Source: Epiperipatus broadwayi (Eukaryota > Onychophora > Udeonychophora > Euonychophora > Peripatidae). Taken from it: a stretch of 64,000 nt of DNA. Below are positions 46,191-56,957 of this stretch, one piece after another (the first letter of the stretch is position 1; each line of letters begins with the position of its first letter). Made by a program: the position numbers and the translations under genes. The stretch lies in contig JAQFVV010000501.1 in assembly GCA_028023455.1 (NCBI GenBank), positions 124,001 through 188,000 on the forward strand. Reading direction: 5' to 3'. The notes below the pieces were generated by a model that did no database searches, had not been told where the DNA came from, and saw nothing but the letters and a program-made list of their open reading frames with translations.

Positions 46191-46222
<32 letters not shown>

Positions 46223-46298
46223 AAGAAGAAGAAGAAGAAGAAGAAGAAGAAGAAGAAGAAGAAGAAGAAGAAGAAGAAGAAAGAAGAAGAAGAAGAAG
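46191..46298. repeat. (AAG)n microsatellite at the LINE 3' end
   Basis: AAT units change to a pure run of more than 30 AAG units before Penelope sequence resumes at about 46299. The long minus-strand poly-Phe frame is an artefact of this tract. Confidence 0.95.
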
Positions 46299-46373
46299 AA
46301 ATGGAGGGCTCATGAGGATTTGAACCAACCCTCATATATAAATATATCAAATTTCTACTATATGTTTCCTTTG

Positions 46374-46452
46374 ACAGAATAGCTCAGTTGGTAGAGCGTT
46401 TGCCTTAAATTCAATATTCAAGAATCTAAAGGTGCGAGTTCAACTTCTAAGC
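46374..46452 (+). repeat. tRNA-like segment in the Penelope right end
   Basis: Plus-strand counterpart of 39410-39488: AGCTCAGTTGGTAGAGCG, GCCTTAAATTC, then GGTGCGAGTTCAACTTC. Preservation of the A-box at both ends, while other parts vary, could mean an internal RNA polymerase III promoter in the terminal repeat. Confidence 0.55.
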
Positions 46453-46486
46453 GAATATTGTCACTGTGCATATAGGCCAAAAACAC

Positions 46487-46525
46487 CTGAAGAAGAGTGG
46501 AGAATAATACTACTCGAAATGTTGT
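46487..46525 (+). ncRNA. Hammerhead-like motif of the Penelope right end
   Basis: CTGAAGA (46487-46493), an extra A, a GAGT/ACTC stem, GAAA (46516-46519), then T where the left copy has C. It has the same layout as 39340-39376. The base change after GAAA breaks the second helix III pair, so this copy is less likely to be active. Confidence 0.35.
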
Positions 46526-47954
46526 GTAATTACTAACCTGTATTGTCTATTTGTGTGTTATTACTAACAAGTTGATGTATTTGGAAAAGTTTAAAATTTT
46601 TGATACATTCAACATTCACTCATAAATGATGGAAATAGTCCAACCTATCACATCTTATAATATACCATCATTACAAACCTTCAGACATATTCTGAGAGAA
46701 TTATTCTCCGAAACATATTCTGAGAGAAAGCTGATCCTACAATTATCCTGCATAGATCATGGAAGAAAGAATTATAGTCTTTTGAAAGTCTATTGTAAGA
46801 AATTTGCTAATACTGGTTTGCTGAGTTTCTACTTAAAATGAATACCAAACTTACCACAAGGATATTTTCCCATACCATGGTTTGCTAAGGTTTTCTCCAG
46901 GGCAGGTTCAGGCTCCCTGTGTCTCCATTAACTGCCTATAATGCTGTAAGAATCAACTACCAAGAAAGCATTAACCAATTCACCCAAGCGTGCCATCAAT
47001 GATTCCAGATCAAAGGACCATGGTCAATAAGCCTAGGGCTCTAGTGTTTAAATAAATTGTTAAAGTACCTTTTGTTCTATAATTTAAATAATTTTATTTT
47101 CTAATTTTTTTATATATATACATGTGTTTCAAGTTTTTTTTTGTTTTGTGTAATTCAGTTTTTGTGCATTTGATATTTTTCTCTTAAACGAGTGCTAGTT
47201 TCAAACCTGTATTGTTCAAGCCTTAGTAAATAAGCTGGTATAGTCTTAACTGTAAGCTCACATTTCTTTTTGCTGTATAGAGCAGTCTGGATATTACAGA
47301 CTATTTTAATTAGCTTCTGGCTTGTGACCCATTTTGTTTTTAGTCTGACTTATGTCAAGAAACTATAATTATTTATAATATACTATTATGAAATATAATA
47401 GCATTTAGTTTCATTTCTTCGAGCTTCCACTTCATTTATTAGGTGGACATACACTTGTTTTAATCCTCTCAACAGGTATATCATGAGTTCCTAGCCTGTT
47501 TCACTCAGAGGAAAGTTGATTGAAAGTAATCACTTTCAGTGCCCTTGTTTTTGTTTCTTAAAGTTAATGTTTTGGAAGCTATTTTCACATTCCTCTTGTT
47601 TTGGCATAAGCTCTAAGAAATCTCACATATAGAGATTCATTCTTTTCATAACTATTGGTCATAAACAGGAACCTAATCCATTTAAATTATGTGAGATCAC
47701 TGAATACTCACTAGTACTTTTGCTACTGTCAGTATTTTTGCATTCTTTCTGATGTAATTATATCATGCACAGGAAATTGCTCTCTAAGCAATGTTAAAAT
47801 AATACCTAGTTCATTTTGTTTTCTGTTGCTACCTTCCCAACTATCAGAATAAAACATAAGAACCCATTTGCTTAATTGAGCTAGTTCCAATTTTCAGAAT
47901 AGTGGCACCCTGGTGGTCAGTATATGCATGAGACAAGTCTCTCCGTTCGATACA

Positions 47955-49531
47955 TAGTAATAAATTTTGGCACATCCAAATGTGAGAGCTGATATTAAAA
48001 CTTTACGTGGGATCTTTTGTTTAGTCAGTTGGGAAAAATAAACAGAAACGGTAGGTGAAAATAGGTGAAATAAAGTTAGTGGTAGGATAAAAGTTAATGG
48101 AGATGTGCAGGTAGTTTTGGATCTGTCCACATTTAATGTTTTGATATTCAAAAAGTGTTTATTAGTTCTATGTTTGTAAAATAAAATAAAAACTAAAGAG
48201 TTTAGGTTTGCATTTTAGAAAAAAAAATTAAATTATCAGTTGCAGATTAGGAAAGATTGGTTAAAATATTCAGAAATTACAGCATACATTAGAAAGTTTT
48301 GTATAAAATAAAGATTAAAAAAAATTAATAAATAGATTAAGAAGAAAAGTTTCATTTGTAATTTAAATAAAAAGTTAGATATAGCGGGTTAAGTTTATTT
48401 TAACGGAATTAGAAGAAAGCATTAGGGAGGCAGGTTTGGAAGAAAGCCCGGTTTCATTCAAAAACTCTTAGATAGTAGAAAAAGAAGAAAGTGAGACACA
48501 GATTATGGTGAAGATTATGATGATGATAAAAGCCAAGATGAAAGAAATACTGCACAAGTTATTGGAAATGAAACAAAATCAGCAGGATATAATAAAAGAA
48601 AATAGAGAAATAAAACAGTCAACAAACAGGGCTGAAATGAATGGAATGAGACAGGAAATGTTGGAGAAACTCAAGAAAAATCAGACAGATATAGAAGCCA
48701 TAGAGAAAATAGAGAAAGATTTGAATAAGGAGAGTCAGGAAGTTGAAATAGTGAAAGAAGATATGAAAGAAGTGAAAAATGAGTTAGAGCAAGACAATGT
48801 TAGAACAAGTAATTTTGAAATGAAGATAGTGCAGGCAGAAGGATGTGCAAGGAGTTGGTAGACATAGATCCAACAACACAAGTAGAATTGGAGATGTTAA
48901 AGGAAGGAGGAATTCAGAGAGAAATAGAGCATGGGATAGATGGTGTTGTCAGAGAGTTAGAAAAGGTGTTTCAAGGCATAGAGAAAAATAAGGATAATGG
49001 TGGAAACATGGGTGCAACAAATGTGTGTTGATATGATAGAAGGGCTCAAATATAAGCTATCTGGAATAGAGAATAAACATAGGGTATTCAAGACTGAAAA
49101 CAAACAGTATGAAATAGAAGATACTTATAAAGCAATCTTATTTAAAACAATCAAAAAGATTGCTTGTATTCTTTCCATTTTCTAATGTTGATACTCTCAA
49201 GAGTAAAGAGAGACTCTTTAAAGAAAGGTATTTTGCTCAGCCAAAGAATCTTCAGACATGCAAGGTAGAAATAAAACAAAATGTGAAAGGGTTAAGACAA
49301 AAGTTTATAAGCTAGGAAAAGGGAAGATAAGAAAAGTAATCTATATCAGACAGCTAGCTAAAAGAAAGAAAGAATGACCTGACCAAGTTTAGAGTTAGGG
49401 TAATCAGACGTTTTTTTTTTAAAAAAGGAGGAGGGAAGGGAGAAAAAACAGACTTAGGAAAAACTTATGAGTGGTAAGCAGAGCAAACTCAGCTAAGTTT
49501 TTTTTGTTGATGATGATGATGGAGAGGCAGT
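47955..49531 (+). other. Internal region of the LTR element
   Basis: Starts TAGTAATAAATTTTGGCACATCC. The TGGCACATCC 13-14 bases after the LTR is the only primer-binding-site candidate, and it does not match a tRNA 3' end that I can name. Before the 3' LTR there is a purine-rich tract (49424-49450, GGAGGAGGGAAGGGAG) and a GATGATGATGGAGAGG stretch directly at the LTR border; either could serve as the polypurine tract. Only the gag-like remnant is coding. Confidence 0.5.
48505..49185 (+). pseudogene. Coiled-coil gag-like remnant in three frames
   Basis: The first frame (48505-48861) is almost entirely charged heptad-like sequence (EILHKLLEMKQNQQDIIKE, EMLEKLKKNQTDIEAIEKI), a strong coiled-coil candidate. 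A second frame (48843-49031: ELEMLKEGGIQREIEHGID) and a third (48997-49185) carry on the same style, so the original ORF has at least two frameshifts. There is no CCHC knuckle. Its position between LTRs suggests a structural gag. A LINE-type coiled-coil ORF1 is the alternative. No pol follows. Confidence 0.5.
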
Positions 49532-51563
49532 TGTAATGGATGCTTAAAGCAGGATTAGAAAGTTAAAGTTTTACATGATAAAAATAAATTTTTATAAGTT
49601 TGATTTTGTTTGTAAAACTTGATTAAAAGTTTTTTTTTTTGCTTGTAAAATATATATGTATGTACGTGGAAATTATATTTAACCCCCTCCCCCACCAGCT
49701 ATATTTGGTTTTTTTTATTTTAAAAAAAAAAGAGGAAAAACTAAGTAAGATTATTTTTTATTTATGTAAAAATTATTTTTATAAATAAATTGCCTTTAAG
49801 ATTTACATTGATAATAATAACTAATTAAAGAAAGAAAAGAAAAAGGAAAATTACTTGTTAATCTCTAAACCTGATTAGGTATAATTAAATCTATAAAAAG
49901 CAATTTCTTTTCTTTAATTGCCTAGGGATTGTTAGTTAAATGAAAAGATTTAAAAATTTTAATTAAAAAAAAAGTTTTGTAATTGGCCCAGATAAGAGAG
50001 ATTTTTCTATAAAAGGCTTAACTGGCTTATTGTAATAATCCTGCACAAACTCTGAGAGAATGATCCCTGCACAAACTGTGGAAGAAAGATTCCTGCAAAA
50101 ACACAGAGAATGATTCCTGCACAAACTCTGAGAGAAGTATTCTTCAGTACAAATTCTGAGAGAAAGCTGATCCTGCAGTTATCCTGCACAGATCATGGAA
50201 GAAAGAATTATAGTCTTTTGAAAGACTATTGTAAGAAATTTGCTAATACTGGTTTTCTGAGATTCTACGTAAAATGAACACCAAACTTACCACAAGGATT
50301 ATTTTCTTATACCATGGTTTGCTAAACTATTCACCAGGACAGGTTCATGCTATCTGTGTCTCCATTAACTGCCTATAATGCTGTAAGAATCAACTACCAG
50401 GAAAGCAGTAACCAATTCACCCAAACCTGTCATCAATGAATCCAGATCAAGGGACCATGGTGAATAAGCCAAGTGCACTAGCATTTAAATAAATTGTTAA
50501 GGTATCTTTTGTTCTATAATTTAAATGTTTATTGTCTAATTTTTTTTTATATACATGTGTTTTAATTTTTTTTTTTTTTTTGTTTTATGTAATTCGGTTT
50601 CTGTGCATTTGATATTTTTTCTTAAATGAGTTCTGGTTTTAAACCTGTATTGTATGTTCTATTCAAGTCTTAGTAAGTGATGTGGTATAATCTTAATTGT
50701 AATCTCACATTCTTTTTTGTTGTATAGAGCAGTCTGGATATTACAAACTATTTTAATTAGCTTTTGGCTTATGCTCCATTTTGTTATTAATCTGACTTAT
50801 GTCGAGAAACTATAATTATTTGTAATATACTATTACAAAATATAATAGCATTTAGTTTCATTCCTTCGAGCTTTCACTTCATTTATTAGGGGCATGTATG
50901 ATTGTTTTAACTCTCTCAATAGGTAGATCATGAGCTCCTAGCCTGTATCACTCAGAGGAAGGTCAATTGATTTAAAGAAATCACTTTCAATGCCCTTGTT
51001 TTTGTTTCTTAAAGTTAATGTTTTGGAAGCTATTTTCACATTCCTCCTATTTCGGCATAAGCTCTAAGAACTCTCAAATATGGACATTCATTCTTTTCAT
51101 AACTATTGGTCATAAACAGGAACCTAATTCCCTTAAGTTATGTGAGATCACTGAATACTTACTAGTACTTTTGCTACTGTTGGTATTTTTGTATTCTTTC
51201 TGATGTAATTATATCACACACAGGAAATCGCTCTCTAAGCAATGTTAAAATATTTTAGTTTTGACAAATATACAAGTAGAATATTTTCAGTTGATTTTAA
51301 AGTTTGTTCTCCAGATTTATATTTATTTAATCATCTTACAATAAATTATTTATTCATTTTACTTACTTGATTTTGTTTTCTGTTGTTACCTTCCCAACTA
51401 TCAGAACAAAACATAAGATCTCATTTATTTAATTGAGCTAATCCAGTGCATCCATGTTTGTATATCCTGTTCATCCTTAAAATAAATGTCTCATTCTGAT
51501 TTTCGGACTAGGGGCACCCTAGTGGTCAGTATATGCATAAGACAAGTCTCTTTGTCTGGTACA
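49532..51563 (+). repeat. 3' LTR (2032 bp)
   Basis: TGTAATGG...GGTACA, followed by ATAT. It holds an inverted CCAAT (49982-49986), TATAAAAGG (50008-50016), a minisatellite of about 26 bp (50038-50160, units beginning CACAAACTCTGAGAGAA), and a GTAAG word at 50231 that lies at the same place in the 5' LTR (46795). GGCACCCTAGTGG lies at 51513, 45-50 bases before the LTR end. The promoter appears intact here and mutated in the 5' copy. Confidence 0.75.
50008..50040 (+). promoter_or_regulatory. LTR promoter (TATA box, 3' LTR)
   Basis: TATAAAAGG at 50008-50016, with ATTGG (inverted CCAAT) 26 bases upstream. Transcription would start about 30 bases downstream, just before the CACAAACTCTGAG minisatellite. 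Confidence 0.55.
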
Positions 51564-51659
51564 ATATTGTTAATGAATAATACTTTTATAGTATAAATTT
51601 TCATTACATCACTCTCATGTAAAGTAGGTTTTTTATGCATAATTATTTTTAATATATAT

Positions 51660-51785
51660 ATGTATAACAGTTTGAGAGGGATTCTGCCTTTATTGTTAAA
51701 AGTAGGTTTCCTTGACAACAGTTTGAGATTGTTGATTGTTATCTATATTGGGATTGTGTGAGTGTTGACTGGTTTCTAATGATTA
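51660..51785 (+). repeat. GTTGCC-family repeat copy
   Basis: TTTATTGTTAAAAG, TTTCCTTGACAACAG, TTTGAGATTGTTGATTG and GTGTTGACTGGTTTC follow the order of the 33694-33800 copy. It lies between the two LTR-type elements. Confidence 0.75.
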
Positions 51786-52175
51786 CATATATATATTGTA
51801 ACGAGCACAGACATTTGTTACATTGTTTTTGTTTTATATTTATTAAACATGAAAGTAAATTAAAAAGTTCGCATTTAAAAATTTTCTTTAAGAATTAAAA
51901 ATTGAAATTAAATATCATCTTAAACTCGTATATATTAAATCGCACAGATAATGAAAAATTATTAAAATAAAATTTTATTAAAGAAAAAGTATTTTAAAAC
52001 TAAATTTTAAAGAGATTTGGAGATAAAATTATATCTTTAAATATATCTTTGATTTGGAAAACAGGTTAATTAATCAGAAATGGAAATGATAAATTTAATT
52101 AGTCAAATGTAAACCAGCCTTGGGCATTTAAATGTAAAAACATCGGTCAGATAGGAAAACAATAGAAACAAATAG

Positions 52176-52300
52176 CCAATGAAAGAAATCCATCGGGAAA
52201 TCGGACCTCAGCGAAAGGATCATCACATCGATGACATAATGCCAAGTCAATCCTTCGAATACGTATAAAAGGAAAATTTGGGAGTGATTATGATTATTAC
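52176..52300 (+). promoter_or_regulatory. Promoter of the solo-LTR-like element
   Basis: CCAAT at 52176-52180 and TATAAAAGG at 52264-52272, with predicted start near 52295. A related transcript-like fragment at 37913-38132 begins close to that start, which supports real transcription from here. Confidence 0.55.
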
Positions 52301-52545
52301 GATGTGAGAGATATGTGTTAGTGCGGAAGTGAAGGAGAAGGGATTGAAAAAGACGCACGATTCAATCCCTTCAGCTTTGCTAAGAAAGAAAAAGAAATGA
52401 ACTATCGTTTTTCTACATTGAGGACCAGTTAAAGCAAAAAACCTCCGGATGGATAAATAAATCGGCCAACAGAATACCAATCTTAGGACGGCGTGGGAAT
52501 TCACATTCATGGCAAGCAACGGATAAAGATGGACTGTTTTAAACC

Positions 52546-52658
52546 GTAAGAACTTTATAAATAATGAACATTAAATTAAAACTTTCCATATTTAAATGAT
52601 TGCAATATTATCCTATCTGACCAACTTAATTTATTAATAATGTTATTTGATGTATTTC

Positions 52659-52696
<38 letters not shown>

Positions 52697-53935
52697 AAAT
52701 CATTTCCATTTATATTATTTATTTTTTGTTCTTTAAGTTTTATCATGATTTTTGTTTTTCGTTAAATTAATTATATAAATGTTAAACTTAAGTCGGGCGT
52801 GAATGGCTGTATAGATTTGTAAAGTTATATTAGGGGAGGGTAATCTTAGGTTATTTGTTTCGTTGTTAAATTGGGTCAATGGATTGGATATATTGATGTA
52901 GTTAGTAGATGTAGTCGGAGATTCGCTACTGGCAGAATCGTTTATATATACGCCGCACTCACCCGTTTGCCTATGAAAGGAATTATAAGACGGAGAACGC
53001 AGTTCCTTTCTATGGAGTTTTTTTTTATTGTTCTTCTCGTTAGATAGATGTAATATTCCTATCTGATGAGAGTCAATGTCTTTTCTTAATCTCTTTGGTG
53101 CTGCCGTATTCCGTATTACATTGAATACATCGATGTATCAGATGAATTGATGCCAGTTTGACTGCGAATTTTAGCCTAAGGTTAAATGGGGATAGAATGT
53201 TTTATTTTCAAATGCAAATTTATGTAGTCTATTCATACTCGACCCTAAATAAAAATGCATTAAATTTAAGTTGTTTATAGACGCTTGCATGGATTGGTTA
53301 TCGGTTAAGTATGTTTTGGGTTTTCATATTTGATCAAAATATATAGACATTCGATAAATAATGATACCTTACGGTGAGTATCTAAAATGTATTTATTCGG
53401 ATGTCTTTTAAGTCATTGGTGACAATGCAAGTATCTTATGGTGAATACTATTGGGTTTCTTATATTTCCCTATGCAATTGTCAGTAATCAATAATTTTGT
53501 ATTTTGATCGTTTATGTTTATTTTGAAATGTTTTTGACCGTGTAATCTATGTAACCGATCTATAGCAACATATTAAAACAAGCTTTTATAATCCCATCTG
53601 TGCGAACTTAATTAAAATGTAAACTTATAATATAATAGAAATTAAAATGTAAATTAAAATCTAAGGTAAAGTTAAAAATAATGTTAAAATGTAAAACTAA
53701 TACTAAAATAATTTTAAATCTTATATATATGTGCATAAATAAACGTTTGTGTGTTAATTACTGGCAGTGGCTTATTTTATTCTTTTTTTATATATACTCT
53801 TAGATTATATTATTAAATCTCTGCTATTCCACTGAGCTAGTGACATGGGCTAACGACCGGATGCAAAATATAAAAAAAAAAAAAAAAATTTTTTTTTTTT
53901 ACTTACGTATCTGCCTACTTTATAAATTTTTCTAG
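52546..53935 (+). other. Possible intron inside the solo-LTR-like element
   Basis: GTAAGA at 52546 follows AAACC. At 53906-53935 a long T tract and TTTTTCTAG precede GTTCAAATGCC. The homologous fragment at 37913-38132 loses similarity exactly at the GTAAG. These are the minimal signals of a 5' and 3' splice site. Both are short and could arise by chance in AT-rich DNA. Confidence 0.3.
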
Positions 53936-54469
53936 GTTCAAATGCCTAGATGGCGCCCGTAGTGCAGATTACGTAAGTCTACCTACTCCGGATCGTTACA
54001 ATATATATATATATGATTTATTTTTTATTTATTATAATGATCTAAATCATATCATACACATACATATTTATGTGATACATTGAAGTAATAGTTTGATATA
54101 ATTCAAATAATACTGAACATATTATTTCAGAAATAAGATTATACATATGAATAAAATTAATATAAAACTAAACATGAAATCTTTATAATAAAAATAATTA
54201 AGAGAGTTATATTTAACCATTTTAAAAATTTGATATTTTATTTTAGAATTTGTTGGGTATATTGTGAGCATTTCTCATCTCATTTAACTATCGTTTATTA
54301 TAACTTTGCCACTACCAGTACTATCCTTTTAGTTGTTGAGTTCTTATCTTGTGTACATGTTAATTTCAACAGGTATTAAACACTACAATTGCTAATTTGT
54401 ATCTTCATGACTATCATATTATTGAAGCGTATAATTCTCTTAAGAAGTGTTATTATGGATACAAGTAAA

Positions 54470-56300
54470 TCTATTCTTGGGTTCACTAAAATGAAGCACC
54501 ATGACTGGTTTTCATTCCCTGATTAGCAAAATAATAGATTACATGTGGACCTTCATCATAATAAATATAAAAATCTGAAGGCAGAAGAAATTCAATGATT
54601 GACAAGAAGGTTTAAAAATAATTGGTGGGCCAAAACTCCAAATAAGGTACAGATATTCACTAATCATAGTCATTCTAGATATATTTTGATGCATTGAAAG
54701 CAATATATGGACCTGTGAAATGGTATCACAATCCTATTATATTCAGCAATAGTTCTCTCTTGCATGATGATGGATACTTTGAACAGGTGATGTGAGTATT
54801 TTAATCATCTTTTGAGTAATGTAACAAGAATTAATATGATGATTTTAATGATATATCCATTTTATCTACTCATTTAGATTTTCACAAAGATATTCACTTT
54901 AATGAAGTCAAAGCAGCTCTTTATAATCTAAAATATGGAAAACCTTCAGGTCCTGATGAAATATCTAGAAAAGTTTTAAAATATGGTGATGATGTATTTG
55001 GATTCATGAACTTGTACCATTCAATCTTAAGAATGCTTTTATTGTTCCAATTTTTAAAAACAAAGAGAAGAGATAATATTGTGGTAAATATCATGGAATA
55101 TTATCATAAAAGTACTTTCAAGAATTTTATAGAATAAATTACTTTCAGTTATAGATGAATGGTTAACAGGGACTTATTACGATTTTAGAGAAATCAAGAA
55201 GCACAGTAGATGTGATTTTTGTTGCTAGGCAAATGCAAGAAAAATATCAGGGGCAAAAGAATGATTTATATATTGCTTTTATTGATTTAATCAAGGCCTT
55301 TGATTCAGTTAATAGGACAAGTCTATGATATTGATTGCTATTATTTGGTTGTCCCCCAAAATTTATTCATATTATACAGCATCTATACAATGGAATGTAG
55401 GAAGTGTTATTACCTTAGGAGGTAAATCTGAGGCATTTGAAATGAAACCTGTTGTTAAACAAGGATGTATATCCTGCTTTTCAATTTTTATGACAGTGGT
55501 TTTTGAAATTATTTATAGACCAGGGATCAAGATAATATAGAGGTTTGATTGGATAATATTTAATTTGAATCAGTAAAAAATCAAAACAATAACTTCATCC
55601 TCTTGGATTCTGGACTTAGAGTATGCTATTTAATTTGACTATTTCTGATCATGTTTGGAATGCAACTTATTAATTAAGGTTCCAAAAACTCGAGTTCTTT
55701 ATCAGCCATTGACAAAAGAAAAACCCTTACCAACTTTCAGTTTGGATGATTATCATCTTGAGAATGTAAACCAGTTTTAATACATTGGTAGGTTTATAAA
55801 TAGGATGATGGACTTAGATGTTGAAGTCCAAAACAGACTTTAAAGTGCTGCTACTGCTTTTAGCAAGTTTAAAGATAGAATATTTCATCATAGGAAAATA
55901 ACTTCTGCAACTAAATTACTATATATAACACTGCTTTTACTGTATGGATGTGAAACTTGGACACTATCTGTGCATTATAAAAACATTAGAAAAGCTTAAT
56001 TTAAGGACACTATAAAATTTTAAAAATACAATAACAAGATTATAAAACCAAATAATATGTTCTTCAGCTTGCAGGATGTTATATTACTGTGTCAACTATT
56101 ATAAAGTCACACTTTCATTGAATTGGGTATGTAAAATGAATGAAAAATGAGAGATTTTCTAAAAGAATATTTTATGGTAAACTTGAACTTAGATATCATA
56201 GGAAAGATAGACACATCTATGAGAATAATCTCAAACACATTCTAAAGAATTGCAGTGTCAGTTGTTTCCTTTGGGAAGATGTGGCAGAGAATAGAATATA
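54470..56300 (+). pseudogene. Decayed LINE (RTE/CR1-type RT), multiple stops
   Basis: In-order fragments across frames: KAALYNLKYGKPSGPDEIS (about 54908, the LK.GKAPGPDGI entry to the RT), IDLIKAFDSVNR (about 55285, motif A), AFEMKPVVKQGCIS (about 55435, the VKQGCVLSP motif), YIGRFINRMMDLDVEVQNRL (about 55780) and ATKLLYITLLLLYGCETWTL (about 55910, the YGCETWTL motif). The YADD box cannot be read reliably. Numerous stops and indels show an old, dead copy. The motif style, especially YGCETWTL, is that of RTE/CR1-like endonuclease-RT proteins. Confidence 0.8.
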
Positions 56301-56486
56301 ATGGAAAGCTACAATTAAACATATGTATTGAAATATTTCAGAAAGAAAGGTTTTCTGCTTAGGAAACTAAAAGACATCATTGTAAAATAACAAATAAACA
56401 GAAAACTGGACTAGCATGTTCTATAAGAAGATGAGGTTGTGTTTCGCAGATTGGTTTGTATAATCATCACAACACTCATTTTAGAG

Positions 56487-56690
56487 TAGTATTCTCTCTT
56501 TTTCTCTCTTTCTCCACTCTTTTCTCCCATTCTCTCCCCCATCTTCCTCTCTCCTCATCTCTTCCTCTCTCCCCTCTCTCTGTCTCTCCTCTCTCTCTCT
56601 CTTTTATCTCTCCCTCTCTCTGCCTCTCTCCTTCTCTCCCCCCTTTTCCCCCTCTCTCCCCTTCCCCTCTCTCTCTCTGTCTGGAGATGG
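56487..56690. repeat. CT-rich polypyrimidine tract, about 200 bp
   Basis: Irregular CT/CCT/TCC repeat. Both strands give long open frames (Ser/Pro/Leu-rich one way, Arg/Glu/Gly-rich the other) that are compositional artefacts. Confidence 0.95.
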
Positions 56691-56774
56691 AGCAGGCCAT
56701 GGCTGTTTCTTTTTTTTATTATTTTTTAATTAATAAACATACATTAATGGTTTTACTTATTGGTTTTTTAATTA

Positions 56775-56957
56775 AACCACTAAACATCATATGATCACCA
56801 AGGCTCCTCACTAATAAAAGCCATAAGCTAGAAACTATCTGGAGATATTAGATGAGTAAGGACTGGATAGGGATTTTATGCCCGAACCTTCCTGCATCCA
56901 TTGATTACTCTAGCTTGCACTGAGTGGCGCTACTGTATGAAGAGTTTTACCTCTGGT
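56775..56957 (+). repeat. Repeat A, copy joined to an inverted end block
   Basis: AAACCACTAAACATCATATG and GATCACC (inverted terminal block) join directly to GGCTCCTCACTAATAAAAGCC and the forward body through GGGATTTTATGCCCGAA to GAGTTTTACCTCT. CTGATGA of the hammerhead-like core is mutated to CTAATAA, while TAGAAAC is kept. The composition is the same as the 2606-2803 copy. Confidence 0.8.

Larger units (their letters stand above)
39196..46690 (+). mobile_element. Penelope-like element with inverted partial copy, itself carrying a LINE
   Basis: The left part (39196 to about 40004) is a minus-oriented 3' portion. The right part (about 40005-40740 and 46299-46690) is plus-oriented. They share inverted ends: GATGTGATATGTTGGACTAT at 39198 and its inverse ending near 46660. 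TCTGAGAGAATTA occurs at 39183-39195 and 46691-46703, a possible 13-bp target duplication, although the host LTR is locally repetitive here. An inverted 5'-truncated partial copy is a known habit of Penelope-like elements. Both ends hold a hammerhead-like motif and a tRNA-like segment. The LINE at about 40822-46190 lies in the A-rich/(AAT)n tract after the coding end. Confidence 0.8.
37757..47954 (+). repeat. 5' LTR, interrupted by two insertion blocks
   Basis: The segments 37757-37885, 38728-39195 and 46704-47954 match 49532-49665, 49665-50145 and 50150-51563 in order. Shared landmarks are AATTGGCCCAGATAAGAGAG, CACAAACTCTGAGAGAA minisatellite units and GAATCAACTACCA(A/G)GAAAGC. It also has TGGCACCC (47903) close to the end. 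The TATA box of the partner LTR (TATAAAAGG) is mutated to TACAAAAGG here. A 120-bp block present in the 3' LTR (51240-51360) is missing from this copy, so the two LTRs have diverged substantially since insertion. Confidence 0.75.
37757..51563 (+). mobile_element. Non-autonomous LTR retrotransposon with nested insertions
   Basis: Two long direct repeats, 37757-47954 (interrupted) and 49532-51563 (2032 bp), both start TGTAATGGATGCTTAAA and end in (G/C)(A/G)TACA. The outer flanks are ATAT (37753-37756) and ATAT (51564-51567), a 4-bp target duplication. The internal region (47955-49531, about 1.6 kb) carries only a coiled-coil, gag-like remnant. No protease, RT, RNase H or integrase is found, so mobility would depend on a partner. 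Removing the nested RTE fragment (about 37886-38727) and the Penelope/LINE block (39196-46690) restores a 5' LTR of about 1.85 kb that aligns with the 3' LTR. Confidence 0.75.
51797..54000 (+). mobile_element. Solo-LTR-like element, 2204 bp
   Basis: Starts TGTAACGA and ends TCGTTACA (perfect 8-bp inverted termini, TG...CA), flanked by ATAT on both sides (51793-51796, 54001-54004). It contains CCAAT (52176), TATAAAA (52264), a GTAAG word (52546), ATAAATAAACG near 53730, a pyrimidine tract with TTTTTCTAG (about 53925-53935), and TGGCGCCC (53951-53958) 42 bases before the end. The layout parallels the 49532-51563 LTR without sequence identity. No coding region. A DNA transposon with 8-bp inverted ends is the alternative reading. 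Confidence 0.6.

Noticed and set aside
45994-46350. 118-residue minus-strand ORF with poly-Phe
   Set aside because: Reverse reading of the (AAG)n tract at the LINE 3' end.
56456-56794. Overlapping plus and minus ORFs of 112 and 74 residues
   Set aside because: Both arise from a CT-rich polypyrimidine tract.
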